A stretch of DNA of 32,999 nt from Bradyrhizobiaceae bacterium (GCA_947475225.1 CANJMQ010000047.1:1-32999), one strand, 5' to 3'. Positions 22,431 to 30,584 are shown, counted from the first letter of the stretch. The notes: generated by a model not told the origin, from the letters alone. Translations and numbers: made by a program.

Positions 22431-24587
22431 ATGCGCGCCAACACAGCCAAGAATGACACTCTGGTCATGGATCGCCGCAGCTTCCTCGCGGGAGCGGCGG
22501 CCGCCTTCATGGTTCCGGTCACCCTCACGTTTTCATCGCGGCCCGCGGCGGCGGCGACAACCGGCGTTGGGGCCTATATCCGGATCGATGATGCCAACAA
22601 TGTCACGCTCATCACCGGCCAGACCGAGATGGGCCAGGGCATCGCCAGCGGCCTTGCCCAGATCATGGCCGAGGAGCTGATGCTGGACTGGGGCCAGGTG
22701 CGCTTCGAGCATGCGCCCGTCAATCCTCAGGTCTATGGCCTTCCCGGCTGGGGCCTGCAGCTCACCGGCGGCAGCACCTCCACCATGATGTGGTACACGC
22801 CGCTGCGCACCGCATCGGCCAAGGCCGCCTACCGGCTGCGGGCCGCAGCCGCCCTCACCTATGGCGGCACGCCTGACCAGTGGTCGCTGTTGGTCGGCGG
22901 CAAGCTGAAGCACACCACCTACGGCGAGCAGACGTTCGCCTCGGTGCTGGGCCAGATCGGCAACACCACCGACCCGGGCGCGGTCTCCTTCGCGGGCACC
23001 AAGCGCATCGTCGGCCAGCCGGTCCGCCGCATCGACCTTGCGGGCAAGGTTGATGGCTCGGCCATCTTCGGCGCCGACGTGATGCTGCCGGGCATGGTGT
23101 TCGCCAGCGTCATCCACTGCCCGACCATCACCGGCACGGTGAAGACCTGCCCAACCTCCGCCACTGGCGCGCTGAAGGTGGTCAATCTCGGCAATGCCGT
23201 GGGCGTGGTCGCGACCAACACATGGGCGGCAATGCGCATCGCAAGCTCGCTCCAGTCCAAGGTGAGCTGGACCCTTCCGTCCAACCTCGCCCTTCTCGAC
23301 TCCACCGCGCTGGCGACCGCGGCGCAGGCCCTGCAGGATGCGGCCACACCCGTCAACCTGAAGTCCTACGAGACGGCAGGCACCCCCGACGACAAGGTCG
23401 GCCAGCTCGACGTGACCTACAAGACGCCCTTCCTGGCGCATGCCTGCATGGAGGTGCTGAACGCCACCGTGTCGGTGACCAAGACCAACGGTGTCGTCAC
23501 CTTCGTCGAACTGTGGCTGCCCACCCAGGGCCAGAGCTTCGTGCCCGGCACGGTGCGCAGCGTACCCGGCCTCTCGAGCCTCACCGACGCCCAGATCAAG
23601 GTGAACTCCATGCTCTGCGGCGGCGGCTTCGGCCGCAAGATCGAGCAGGACTACGTGCTGCAGGCAGTCAAGCTGGCAGTCGCCATGGGCAAGCCGGTGA
23701 AGCTTACCTGGTCGCGCCCGCAGGACTTCAAGAACGACAAGTACCGCCCCTGTGCCTCGATGCGCGTGCGCTTGGGCGGCGACGTGAACGGCATCACCGG
23801 CATGGTCTACCGCAACATCTCGGCGTCGATCTCCTTCCAGCAAGGCGCCAACCCTGAGGATACGGGGGCCGTCGCAGGTGCGGTGAAGCTTCCCTATTCG
23901 ATCCCCAACCGGCGCGTCGAGTTTACGCCGCTGCCGACCGGCGTGCCGCTCGGCTACTGGCGGTCGGTGGGCGAATCCTACAACACCTTCGCCGTCGAAA
24001 GCGCCATTGACGAACTCGCCCTGTCGCTGGGCCAGGACCCGATCGACTATCGCCTGCGCATGCTGACGGGTGACCAGCGGGCGACCGCGTTGCTGCAAAA
24101 ACTGAAGAACTCGCCAAACTACACGGCCATGGGTGCCACAAAGCGCGGCGTGGCCTTCCTCAAGGGCTTCAACAGCTACGTGGCCCTTGCCGTGGAGGTC
24201 GGCCTCGACTCGTCGTCCAGGATCAAGGTCACCAAGGCGCATTACGTCATCGACTGCGGCGTGGTGATCAACCCCAACTCGGTCGAGGCACAGATGCAGG
24301 GTGGCCTCGTCCACGGCATCTACTCGGCACTCTACAGCCGCGTCACCTTCGCCAAGGGCGTTCCCAGCGTGTCAAACTTCTCCAACTATCGTGTCCTGAC
24401 ACCGCGCGACATGCCCAAGGTGACGGTCGACATCCTCGAGGGCGATCCCACCACCGCCATGCCGGGCGGCATCGGCGAAGCCGGTGTGCCCTGTGTCGCC
24501 CCGGCCATCGCCAACGCCTACCAGCGCCTGAGCGGCACCCGCGTCAGGGAGCTGCCCTTCCACCCGGGCATGACGATGTCGGACTGA
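22431..24587 (+). CDS. Molybdenum hydroxylase large subunit, molybdopterin-binding (IorB-like), Tat-exported, copy 2
   Basis: This 718-residue paralogue of the 19272 gene has a Tat signal (DRRSFLAGAAAAFM) and every cofactor motif conserved: GQTEMGQGIASG, GGGFGRKIEQDY, GYWRSVGESYN and PGGIGEAGVP with E683. The two copies align without gaps over nearly all their length, and copy 2 lacks only the last Asp. Differences cluster around residues 255-320 (after the AAMRIASSLQSK segment), which is where substrate specificity might differ, though that is inference. Near-identical DNA patches suggest recent conversion between copies. A stem-loop without a T-run follows the stop. Confidence 0.9.
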   Translation: MRANTAKNDTLVMDRRSFLAGAAAAFMVPVTLTFSSRPAAAATTGVGAYIRIDDANNVTLITGQTEMGQGIASGLAQIMAEELMLDWGQVRFEHAPVNPQVYGLPGWGLQLTGGSTSTMMWYTPLRTASAKAAYRLRAAAALTYGGTPDQWSLLVGGKLKHTTYGEQTFASVLGQIGNTTDPGAVSFAGTKRIVGQPVRRIDLAGKVDGSAIFGADVMLPGMVFASVIHCPTITGTVKTCPTSATGALKVVNLGNAVGVVATNTWAAMRIASSLQSKVSWTLPSNLALLDSTALATAAQALQDAATPVNLKSYETAGTPDDKVGQLDVTYKTPFLAHACMEVLNATVSVTKTNGVVTFVELWLPTQGQSFVPGTVRSVPGLSSLTDAQIKVNSMLCGGGFGRKIEQDYVLQAVKLAVAMGKPVKLTWSRPQDFKNDKYRPCASMRVRLGGDVNGITGMVYRNISASISFQQGANPEDTGAVAGAVKLPYSIPNRRVEFTPLPTGVPLGYWRSVGESYNTFAVESAIDELALSLGQDPIDYRLRMLTGDQRATALLQKLKNSPNYTAMGATKRGVAFLKGFNSYVALAVEVGLDSSSRIKVTKAHYVIDCGVVINPNSVEAQMQGGLVHGIYSALYSRVTFAKGVPSVSNFSNYRVLTPRDMPKVTVDILEGDPTTAMPGGIGEAGVPCVAPAIANAYQRLSGTRVRELPFHPGMTMSD

Positions 24588-24594
24588 TCCGAAG

Positions 24595-24618
24595 GGGGAA
24601 GCCGCCTGCGGCTTCCCC
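24595..24618 (+). terminator. Stem-loop after molybdenum hydroxylase copy 2
   Basis: GGGGAAGCCG (24595-24604) pairs perfectly with CGGCTTCCCC (24609-24618) around a 4-base loop. The 10-bp stem begins 8 bp after the stop codon. There is no T-run, so it is a candidate weak terminator or a 3'-end stabiliser. Confidence 0.6.
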
Positions 24619-24620
24619 AC

Positions 24621-24800
24621 TCACGCCGCGCCACGCATCCTCTCCGTACACACAAAGTCCGCAACACAATGACCCACCGGTACCTGCCTGCGGAACGTCC
24701 GGGTACCGACGCATGGTTCTTCGCATAGCGCCAGACGCTGGTTTCAGCCTCAGTGGGTTTACGGCGCATGACCTTCGCAAAGGCCAGTTGCAGCCCGTTG
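24621..24800 (-). pseudogene. Frameshifted remnant of a DUF559-type endonuclease-fold gene
   Basis: Read on the minus strand, the frame through 24769 gives FAKVMRRKPTEAETSVWRYAKN. A different frame, from 24695 down to a stop at 24621, gives FRRQVPVGHCVADFVCTERM. Together they reproduce, in order and at the right spacing, the first half of DUF559 proteins (MRR.PTEAE..LW...RN... then FRRQVP.G.Y.ADFVC). DUF559 is a small domain related to very-short-patch-repair-type endonucleases and about 120 residues long. The catalytic C-terminal half is missing and at least one frameshift separates the pieces, so it cannot be functional. The recognition rests on motif memory. Confidence 0.6.
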
Positions 24801-24908
24801 CACCTGCGCTGGTGTCTCCTGTCCTCGATGACCACGGACGGCACCCCCTTGCGATTTCCCCCGTTCGCGGGCATTCCGCTTGCACCCGTTCCGAAAGGTG
24901 CCCTGACC

Positions 24909-26168
24909 ATGCTCACCACCATCCCCGGCCTGATGGATGCCGTCCGCGCCCGCTTTGCGCATGTGGATAGCTGCCCCTTCACCGGCCCCCGCGTGTTCTT
25001 CGAGAATGCCGGCGGCGCACTCACCCTGAAGTCTGCGGTGGAGACCTCCGGGATCTATGCCGCGATCCCCGACAACCAGGGCCGCGACAATCCGGCGTCG
25101 AAGGCGCTGATGGCCGCAATCGACAAGGCCAAGGCCGATATGCGGCTGTTCTTCAACGCCCCCACTGGCCAGGTCTTCGTCGGCGAAAGCGGCACGGAAG
25201 TGCTGTTCCGCCTCGTCCGCACGGCCGCGCTGGGTGCAGCTCCCGGCGGCATCCTGCTCTCCACCACGCTGGAGCATCCCGCCTCGCGCAGCGCCATGGC
25301 GCGCTGGGCGGAGGTGACAGGCCGCCGCCATGTTCTCGTGCCACATGATGACGCCACAGGCTGCGTTGATGCTGCCGCCTACCTGCCCTTCATCACGCCC
25401 GACGTCCGCGTCGCCACCATCGTCCACACCTCGCCGGTCACCGGCATGGCGGTGGACGTGGGCGCCATCGCCGCATCGATCCGCAAGCTGTCACCCGACT
25501 GCTTCATCATCGTCGACGGCATCCAGCACGCCAGCCATGGCGCGGTGGATATCTCGGCGCTTGCCATCGATGGCTATGCCATCTCGCCCTACAAGGTGTT
25601 CTCGCGCCACGGCTATGGCGTGGGCTGGGCGTCCGACCGCCTGACCGCCTGCACCAAGGAAACCGTCATCGGCGGCCCCGCCACCAACTGGGAAATGGGC
25701 ACGCGCGACACCGGCAGCTATGCCACCTTCTCCGACGTCGTCGACTATCTCGTCTGGCTTGGCAGCAATTTCACGAAGAGCGACGACCGCCGCGCACGCT
25801 TGGAATCTGCGGCCAAAGCCATCCACGGTCACGAGCACGCCCTGGCGGACGCCATGGTCAACGGCACCGGCAACCTGCGCGGGCTCGCGGCCATTCCAGG
25901 TCTTCACATCATTGGCGGGGCGGACAATGCCAGGCGCGAAGGCGTCGTCTCCGTCTGGCTGGAGGGAAAGCCAAGCGAGACGGTGGTCAGCTTCCTGAAT
26001 GATCGCGGCATCCGCACCCACACCCGCAAGGCAGATCATTACAGCGGCAACGTTCTGACACCGCTGGGTCTCAAGGACTGTGTGCGCGTGTCCTTCAGCC
26101 ATTACAATTCACTGGCCGAGGTGGCGCAGTTCCTCACCGCCATGAACGAGTTCACCTCGGCCCCATGA
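24909..26168 (+). CDS. Class V aminotransferase-fold PLP-dependent enzyme (cysteine desulfurase-like)
   Basis: This 419-residue cytoplasmic fold-type I PLP enzyme belongs to the class V group. The PLP site is readable: VFVGESGTEVLFRLV near the phosphate cup, a histidine in TTLEHPASR, D203 and Q206-H207 in IVDGIQHASHG, and the Schiff-base K229 in ISPYKVFSRHG. I see no conserved catalytic cysteine loop of true desulfurases, so a lyase, epimerase or transaminase role is as likely. The ATG at 24909 follows AAAGGTG; the frame stays open to 24753 but runs through the DUF559 remnant region. The amidohydrolase starts 38 bp downstream, so the two probably act on one compound. Confidence 0.82.
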   Translation: MLTTIPGLMDAVRARFAHVDSCPFTGPRVFFENAGGALTLKSAVETSGIYAAIPDNQGRDNPASKALMAAIDKAKADMRLFFNAPTGQVFVGESGTEVLFRLVRTAALGAAPGGILLSTTLEHPASRSAMARWAEVTGRRHVLVPHDDATGCVDAAAYLPFITPDVRVATIVHTSPVTGMAVDVGAIAASIRKLSPDCFIIVDGIQHASHGAVDISALAIDGYAISPYKVFSRHGYGVGWASDRLTACTKETVIGGPATNWEMGTRDTGSYATFSDVVDYLVWLGSNFTKSDDRRARLESAAKAIHGHEHALADAMVNGTGNLRGLAAIPGLHIIGGADNARREGVVSVWLEGKPSETVVSFLNDRGIRTHTRKADHYSGNVLTPLGLKDCVRVSFSHYNSLAEVAQFLTAMNEFTSAP

Positions 26169-26206
26169 TGGGCTAGCCTGCCCGGACAAAAGGGACGCAA
26201 GCAGCC

Positions 26207-27058
26207 ATGATCGATTTCCCCATCACCGACACCCATGTCCACCTGCTGGACACCTCGAAATTCAAATATGGCTGGGCGAGCGGTGCGCCCAAGCTGGGGC
26301 GCGACTGGACCATCCATGACCTTGAGGCGGCAGCGAAGCCCTACGTCATCGAGAACATGGTCTTCGTCGAGGTCGACGTCGACTACCCCCAGCACATGGA
26401 CGAGGCCGAATGGGTGCAGCAGCTGGCTGGTAGCGACTCGCGCCTGAAGGGATGCGTCGCCTCGCTGCCGCTCGAGCAGGGTGCGAAGCTCGAGGCCGAC
26501 CTTGAAAAGCTTTCCACGTTGCCCGTGGTGCGCGGCATCCGGCGCCTGATCCAGAACAAGACCGACCCCGAATTCGTGTTGCGGCCGGACTTCATCGCCG
26601 CAACCAAACTGCTACCGAAATTCAACTACAGCTTCGATATCTGCATCTACCATCATCAGTTCGGCAACGTCATCGAGTTCGTCCGCAGGTGTCCCGAGGT
26701 GTCGTTCATCCTCGACCACATCGGCAAGCCGGGCATCAAGGATAATCTGATGCAGCCATGGAAGCGCCACATCCGCGAACTCTCGGAACTGCCCAACGTG
26801 ATGTGCAAGCTGTCGGGTGTGACGACCGAGGCAGACCACGACAACTGGACGCGTGAACAGCTACGCCCCTACATCGACCACGTCATCGACAGCTTCGGCT
26901 TCAACCGCATCATGTATGGTGGTGACTGGCCGGTGGCCGAGCTCGCCGGAAAATACACCGACTGGATCGGCGTTCTCGACTGGGCGACATCGGGCTGCAC
27001 GCCCGAAGAGAAGCGCAAGCTCTTCCGCGACAACGGAATTCGGGCTTACCGGCTGTAG
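26207..27058 (+). CDS. Amidohydrolase family 2 (metal-dependent TIM-barrel hydrolase)
   Basis: This 283-residue cytosolic TIM-barrel hydrolase is of the amidohydrolase-2 type, which includes L-fuconolactonase, L-rhamnono-lactonase and 2-pyrone-4,6-dicarboxylate lactonase. Metal-site elements are H10-V-H12 in TDTHVHLL, the barrel histidines in ICIYHHQFG and FILDHIGKPG, and D240 in MYGGDWPV. Length and the FILDHIGKP and GGDWP signatures are typical of the lactonase branch. The ribosome-binding site AAAGGGA lies upstream. Expression with the preceding PLP enzyme suggests a short catabolic unit, possibly a lactone or cyclic amide step. The substrate is unknown. Confidence 0.88.
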   Translation: MIDFPITDTHVHLLDTSKFKYGWASGAPKLGRDWTIHDLEAAAKPYVIENMVFVEVDVDYPQHMDEAEWVQQLAGSDSRLKGCVASLPLEQGAKLEADLEKLSTLPVVRGIRRLIQNKTDPEFVLRPDFIAATKLLPKFNYSFDICIYHHQFGNVIEFVRRCPEVSFILDHIGKPGIKDNLMQPWKRHIRELSELPNVMCKLSGVTTEADHDNWTREQLRPYIDHVIDSFGFNRIMYGGDWPVAELAGKYTDWIGVLDWATSGCTPEEKRKLFRDNGIRAYRL

Positions 27059-27059
27059 C

Positions 27060-27818
27060 TCAGTTGGCCGGCGGCGGCGAGGCGAGCGTCACGTCCTTGC
27101 CGGTGCAGATGGGCGGCAAGTCCTTGTCGCCGAACCAGATTTCGAAGGTGTTGGGCCGCACCTTCCTGGCGCCGTCCCAGCGCCCGGTGAGGTTCACCAC
27201 CTCGATGTCGAATCCGATGCTGCGCAGCCAGCTGGCAATGGCTTCGGCCTTCGGCACGTCGTCATTGTTCATCGCACGGATTTCATTCACCTTTCCGTCC
27301 CACTTCGCCATGGCGATGGACGGCACGGTGATGGCTGCGCCATCGGTGTCCTTGAGGCCGGTCAGCAGTTTGGAGAAGCAGGCACGCTGCTGCTCGTTCA
27401 GCACATTGACGAAGACGCGCGATGGAAGCCGCTCCACCGCCTCCTTGAACACCGCCTGGACGTTGGTGTTCGTCTGGGCGGCCGCCGTCAGCGCGCGCTC
27501 CATGGCACCGAGCAGCTGCGGGTCGGACGAGTTATTGGCGTAGTCGAGCTGGGCGGCAACGAATTCAACCGGCACCTTGTCGTTCTTCAGCAGGTACTCG
27601 AACATGGCGATGCCATATTTCTGCCGCTCCGGCTTGTCGTCGCTAACGAGGTCGATCATCGTCTTGAGATCGTTCACGTTCTGCTGCCAGCGCGTATAGT
27701 AGAGGCCCATCCCCGCAATGGTCAGCGGGATCATGATGGTGGCCGTCATCTGGATCATCAGGTCGCGCCACGCTCGGGTGCGTTCGCGGATTTCGGAAGC
27801 CTTTGATTCAGAAGCCAT
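27060..27818 (-). CDS. Hypothetical one-TM membrane-anchored protein
   Basis: I do not recognise this 252-residue protein. The N-terminus is charged (ASESKASEIRERTRAW), followed by one hydrophobic helix at about residues 22-42 (MTATIMIPLTIAGMGLYY). A mostly helical domain follows (residues 45-170), with an Armadillo/HEAT-like feel, e.g. KYGIAMFEYLLKNDKVP and QLLGAMERALTAAAQ. The C-terminal domain has alternating hydrophobics (WLRSIGFDIEVVNLTG, TFEIWFGDKD), a pattern resembling small peptidoglycan- or ligand-binding folds. A single cytoplasmic-side helix with a large soluble part is the likely topology. The stop is one base from the convergent amidohydrolase stop. No function is assigned. Confidence 0.7.
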   Translation of the reverse strand: MASESKASEIRERTRAWRDLMIQMTATIMIPLTIAGMGLYYTRWQQNVNDLKTMIDLVSDDKPERQKYGIAMFEYLLKNDKVPVEFVAAQLDYANNSSDPQLLGAMERALTAAAQTNTNVQAVFKEAVERLPSRVFVNVLNEQQRACFSKLLTGLKDTDGAAITVPSIAMAKWDGKVNEIRAMNNDDVPKAEAIASWLRSIGFDIEVVNLTGRWDGARKVRPNTFEIWFGDKDLPPICTGKDVTLASPPPAN

Positions 27819-27874
27819 GATCGTCCCTGATATGCACGCAGGCTGTCAACCAAGTGATTGCAGCGAAAACGTGA

Positions 27875-27898
27875 CGGAGCCCCGATTCCGGGGCTCCG
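27875..27898 (-). terminator. Terminator-like hairpin downstream of xsc
   Basis: CGGAGCCCCG (27875-27884) pairs perfectly with CGGGGCTCCG (27889-27898) around a 4-base loop. On the minus strand it follows the xsc stop by 11 bases, and a TTTT run appears four bases after the stem. It is the probable end of the xsc transcript. Confidence 0.75.
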
Positions 27899-27909
27899 GG
27901 ACGTGATGC

Positions 27910-29685
27910 TTACACCGTCTGCGGGCGCATGTCCTTGGCGTCGATGCCGGCCACTCCAACCGGTTTCTTCATGGCATCGCGGCGGAAGGGCTCGCCCAGT
28001 TCCTGGTTGATCATGGCCTCGATCAGCGTGGTCTTGCCATGCTTCATCTGGTCGTCGATGGCCTTGGCCAATGCATCGCGCAATTCATCCATGGTGTGGG
28101 CGACGATTCCTTGCAGTCCGCATGCTTTTGCGATGCCGGCGTAGCTCACCTGCGTGTCGAGTTCGGTGCCCACGAAGTTGTCGTCGTACCAGAGCGTGGA
28201 GTTGCGCTTTTCGGCACCCCACTGGTAGTTGCGGAAGACGACCTGGGTGATGGCCGGCCACTCCTTGCGGCCGATGGCGGTGAGTTCAGTCACCGCAATG
28301 CCGAAGGCGCCGTCACCCGAGAAGCCGACCACCGGCACGTCCGGACAGGCGATCTTGGCGCCGACGACGGAGGGCAGGCCATAGCCGCAGGGGCCGAACA
28401 GGCCGGGGGCGAGATACTTCCGGCCAGCTTCGAAGGTCGGGTAGGCATTGCCGATGGCGCAGTTGTTGCCGATGTCGGAGGAGATGATGGCCTCCTTGGG
28501 GAGCGCTGCCTGGATCGCCCGCCAGGCCATGCGGGGGCTCATCCAGTCGGGCTTGGCGTTGCGGGCGCGCTCGTTCCACGTGGTGCCCGGATCATCGTCC
28601 TCGTGGTCCATGGAGGAGAGCTGCTGGGCCCAGCGCGACTTGGTCTGGGCGATCAGGTTCTTGCGGTCCTCGCGGCCCTGGTCACCAGCCGACGGCGACA
28701 GCTTGGCGAGGATGCCCTCGGCCACCTTCTTCGCGTCGCCGACGATGCCGACGGCAACCTTCTTGGTGAGGCCGATGCGGTTGGGGTTGATGTCGACCTG
28801 GATGACCTTGGCATCCTTCGGCCAGTAGTCGAGGCCGTAACCCGGCAGCGTCGAGAAGGGGTTGAGGCGGGTGCCGAGCGCCAGCACCACGTCCGCCTGC
28901 TTGATCAGTTCCATGGCCGCCTTGGAGCCGTTGTAGCCCAGGGGACCCGCGAACAGGGCGTGCGAGCCCGGGAAAGCGTCATTGTGCTGGTAGCCGACGC
29001 AAACCGGAGCCGAGAGCCGCTCGGCCAGCGCCTTGGATGCCGGAATGGCGCCGCCGAGGACGACGCCGGCGCCGTTGAGAATCACCGGGAACTTGGCCTC
29101 GGAGAGCAGCTTGGCGGCGGCGGCGATCGCATCGTCCCCACCAGACGGGCGCTCGAAGCCGACAGTGGCCGGCAGCTCGATATCGATGACCTGGGTCCAG
29201 AAGTCACGCGGCATGTTGATCTGGGCCGGGGCCGACAGGCGCTTGGCGTTCATGATGACACGGTTCAGCACTTCCGCCACGCGGGAGGCATCGCGCACCT
29301 CCTCCTGATAGGCCACCATGTCCTTGAACAGGGCCATCTGCTCCACTTCCTGGAAGCCGCCCTGGCCGATGGTCTTGTTGGCGGCCTGCGGCGTGATGAG
29401 GAGGAGCGGCGTGTGGTTCCAGTAGGCTGTCTTGACGGCGGTGACGAAGTTGGTGATGCCCGGGCCGTTTTGGGCGATCATCATGCACATCTTTCCGGAG
29501 GCGCGGGTGAAGCCGTCGGCCATCATGCCGCCCGAGCCCTCATGCGCGCAGTCCCAGAAGGTGATTCCGGCCTTGGGGAAGTTGTCGGAAATCGGCATGA
29601 AGGCTGATCCGATGATGCCGAAGGCATGCTCGATGCCGTGCATCTGGAGAACCTTGACGAAAGCCTCTTCGGTGGTCATGCGCAT
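27910..29685 (-). CDS. xsc: Sulfoacetaldehyde acetyltransferase
   Basis: This 591-residue thiamine-diphosphate enzyme converts sulfoacetaldehyde and phosphate to sulfite and acetyl phosphate, the desulfonation step in taurine, isethionate and related C2-sulfonate degradation. It carries the TPP-activating E49 in CAHEGSGGM and the C-terminal cofactor motif GFSGDGAFG...NYQ. Xsc-specific stretches include MTTEEAFVKVLQMHGIEHAF, SAFMPISD and NYQWGAEKRNS. The length matches Xsc (about 590). I use the ATG at 29685, giving MRMTTEE as in homologues; GAGGAC lies upstream. Xsc is usually next to a phosphotransacetylase gene (pta) or taurine genes, and neither is seen here, so it is solitary. Acetyl phosphate would have to be used by an enzyme encoded elsewhere. 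Confidence 0.93.
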   Translation of the reverse strand: MRMTTEEAFVKVLQMHGIEHAFGIIGSAFMPISDNFPKAGITFWDCAHEGSGGMMADGFTRASGKMCMMIAQNGPGITNFVTAVKTAYWNHTPLLLITPQAANKTIGQGGFQEVEQMALFKDMVAYQEEVRDASRVAEVLNRVIMNAKRLSAPAQINMPRDFWTQVIDIELPATVGFERPSGGDDAIAAAAKLLSEAKFPVILNGAGVVLGGAIPASKALAERLSAPVCVGYQHNDAFPGSHALFAGPLGYNGSKAAMELIKQADVVLALGTRLNPFSTLPGYGLDYWPKDAKVIQVDINPNRIGLTKKVAVGIVGDAKKVAEGILAKLSPSAGDQGREDRKNLIAQTKSRWAQQLSSMDHEDDDPGTTWNERARNAKPDWMSPRMAWRAIQAALPKEAIISSDIGNNCAIGNAYPTFEAGRKYLAPGLFGPCGYGLPSVVGAKIACPDVPVVGFSGDGAFGIAVTELTAIGRKEWPAITQVVFRNYQWGAEKRNSTLWYDDNFVGTELDTQVSYAGIAKACGLQGIVAHTMDELRDALAKAIDDQMKHGKTTLIEAMINQELGEPFRRDAMKKPVGVAGIDAKDMRPQTV

Positions 29686-29946
29686 GGGGGTCTGTCCTCG
29701 CGTGAAATCGGTTTGCCGTGGGGCGGTAGCGGGCTTCTAGCGCCCTCCCCGGCCCCCGGCCTAGAACCAGAGGAGCGGGACACCGGAGTCCACAGCCCGG
29801 GCCTCCTCATATGCCCTTCTGCCGCCAATTTGAAGGGTTATGGGGCAGGGTATTGCCCTGCCCGGCACCCTGCCGTAGAGGTGGAGCTGAGTTGACGCCC
29901 GAACCTGGCCGGTCGGCCCGGAGCGGCCTTTGCAAAGGAGTTTTCC
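29686..29946. promoter_or_regulatory. Divergent intergenic region between xsc and the Sel1 gene
   Basis: No gene is visible in these 261 bp. They must carry both promoters, but I cannot place the boxes. The only structure seen is a hairpin GGGCAGGG (29843-29850) / CCCTGCCC (29856-29863). AAGGAG at the right edge serves the Sel1 gene. Confidence 0.4.
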
Positions 29947-30573
29947 ATGAAGTTCGACCTTCGCGCCGGCATTCTGGCCCTCGGCATCCTGACCGCTGCC
30001 AGCGGCACGGCCTGGGCGGATGCCTACCAGGACGGCATGACCGCCTTCCAGAGCGAGGATTACGCCAAGGCCCTGAACCTGCTGCTGCCCTTCGCAAAGG
30101 ATGGCAATGCCGAGGCCGCCTACCTCATCGGCGAGATGTACGGGCCTCGGAGCTGGGGCCAGAAGGGCGAGAACCGCAACGGTGTCGAACTCGACAACAA
30201 GCAGGCCATCTTCTGGTGGGGCGAAGCCGCCAAGAATGGCAAGGCCGACGCGCAGCTGAAACTCGGCTGGTGGCTGATGAAGGGCCAGGACGTGGTGCCG
30301 CAGGACGAGGCCGCCGGCATGAACTGGCTGCTGATGGCAGCAAACCAGGGCGAGCCGCAGGCCCAGTACGAGGCGGGCCTTGCCTACTGGAAGGGCCGCG
30401 GCGTGAAGCCCGACCCCATCGCTGCCTACATGTGGCTCGACCTCTGCGCCAGTGAGCCGGGCTTCGACAACGCCGCCAATTACCGCGACCAGATCGCCAC
30501 GGGCATGACGGATGACCAGGTGAAGCAGGCCAAGCTCATGGTGCAGGCCTTCGCCCCCAAGATTTCCAAGTAG
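29947..30573 (+). CDS. Exported Sel1-repeat (TPR-like) protein
   Basis: This 208-residue protein has a Sec signal peptide (residues 1-24, cleavage after GTAWA). Helical repeats of the Sel1 type follow: NAEAAYLIGEMYG, KADAQLKLGWWLMKG and EPQAQYEAGLAYWKGRGV, each paired with a second helix such as QAIFWWGEAAKNG. Sel1 repeats are protein-interaction scaffolds often found in secreted or periplasmic proteins. The final segment CASEPGF...RDQIATGMTDDQVKQA is typical of short Sel1 proteins in alphaproteobacteria. The ribosome-binding site AAGGAG is near perfect. A 30-residue membrane protein gene starts 11 bp after the stop. The partner protein is unknown. Confidence 0.88.
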   Translation: MKFDLRAGILALGILTAASGTAWADAYQDGMTAFQSEDYAKALNLLLPFAKDGNAEAAYLIGEMYGPRSWGQKGENRNGVELDNKQAIFWWGEAAKNGKADAQLKLGWWLMKGQDVVPQDEAAGMNWLLMAANQGEPQAQYEAGLAYWKGRGVKPDPIAAYMWLDLCASEPGFDNAANYRDQIATGMTDDQVKQAKLMVQAFAPKISK

Positions 30574-30584
30574 GACCGGCCGCC

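Noticed and set aside
22533..24314. 593-codon minus-strand frame opposite molybdenum hydroxylase copy 2 (and its counterpart opposite copy 1)
   Set aside because: It is similar in both copies only because the sense genes are duplicated. It has no domain and a His/Gly/Arg-rich shadow composition.
18774..24587. Nicotinate dehydrogenase (NicAB) assignment for the molybdenum hydroxylases
   Set aside because: NicB-type subunits carry extra cytochrome c domains, absent here. Proximity to the 6-hydroxynicotinate reductase homologue alone is not enough to name the substrate.
27053..27070. tRNA-like A-box CTGTAGCTCAGTTGGCCGG
   Set aside because: It resembles a tRNA D-arm, but it spans two convergent stop codons and the surrounding sequence has no matching acceptor stem, anticodon arm or T-arm.
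28039..29607. 522-codon open frame on the plus strand
   Set aside because: It lies wholly opposite xsc. Its Ala/Gly/Arg/Asp/His-rich composition is that of an antisense shadow in high-GC DNA, and xsc is unmistakable.
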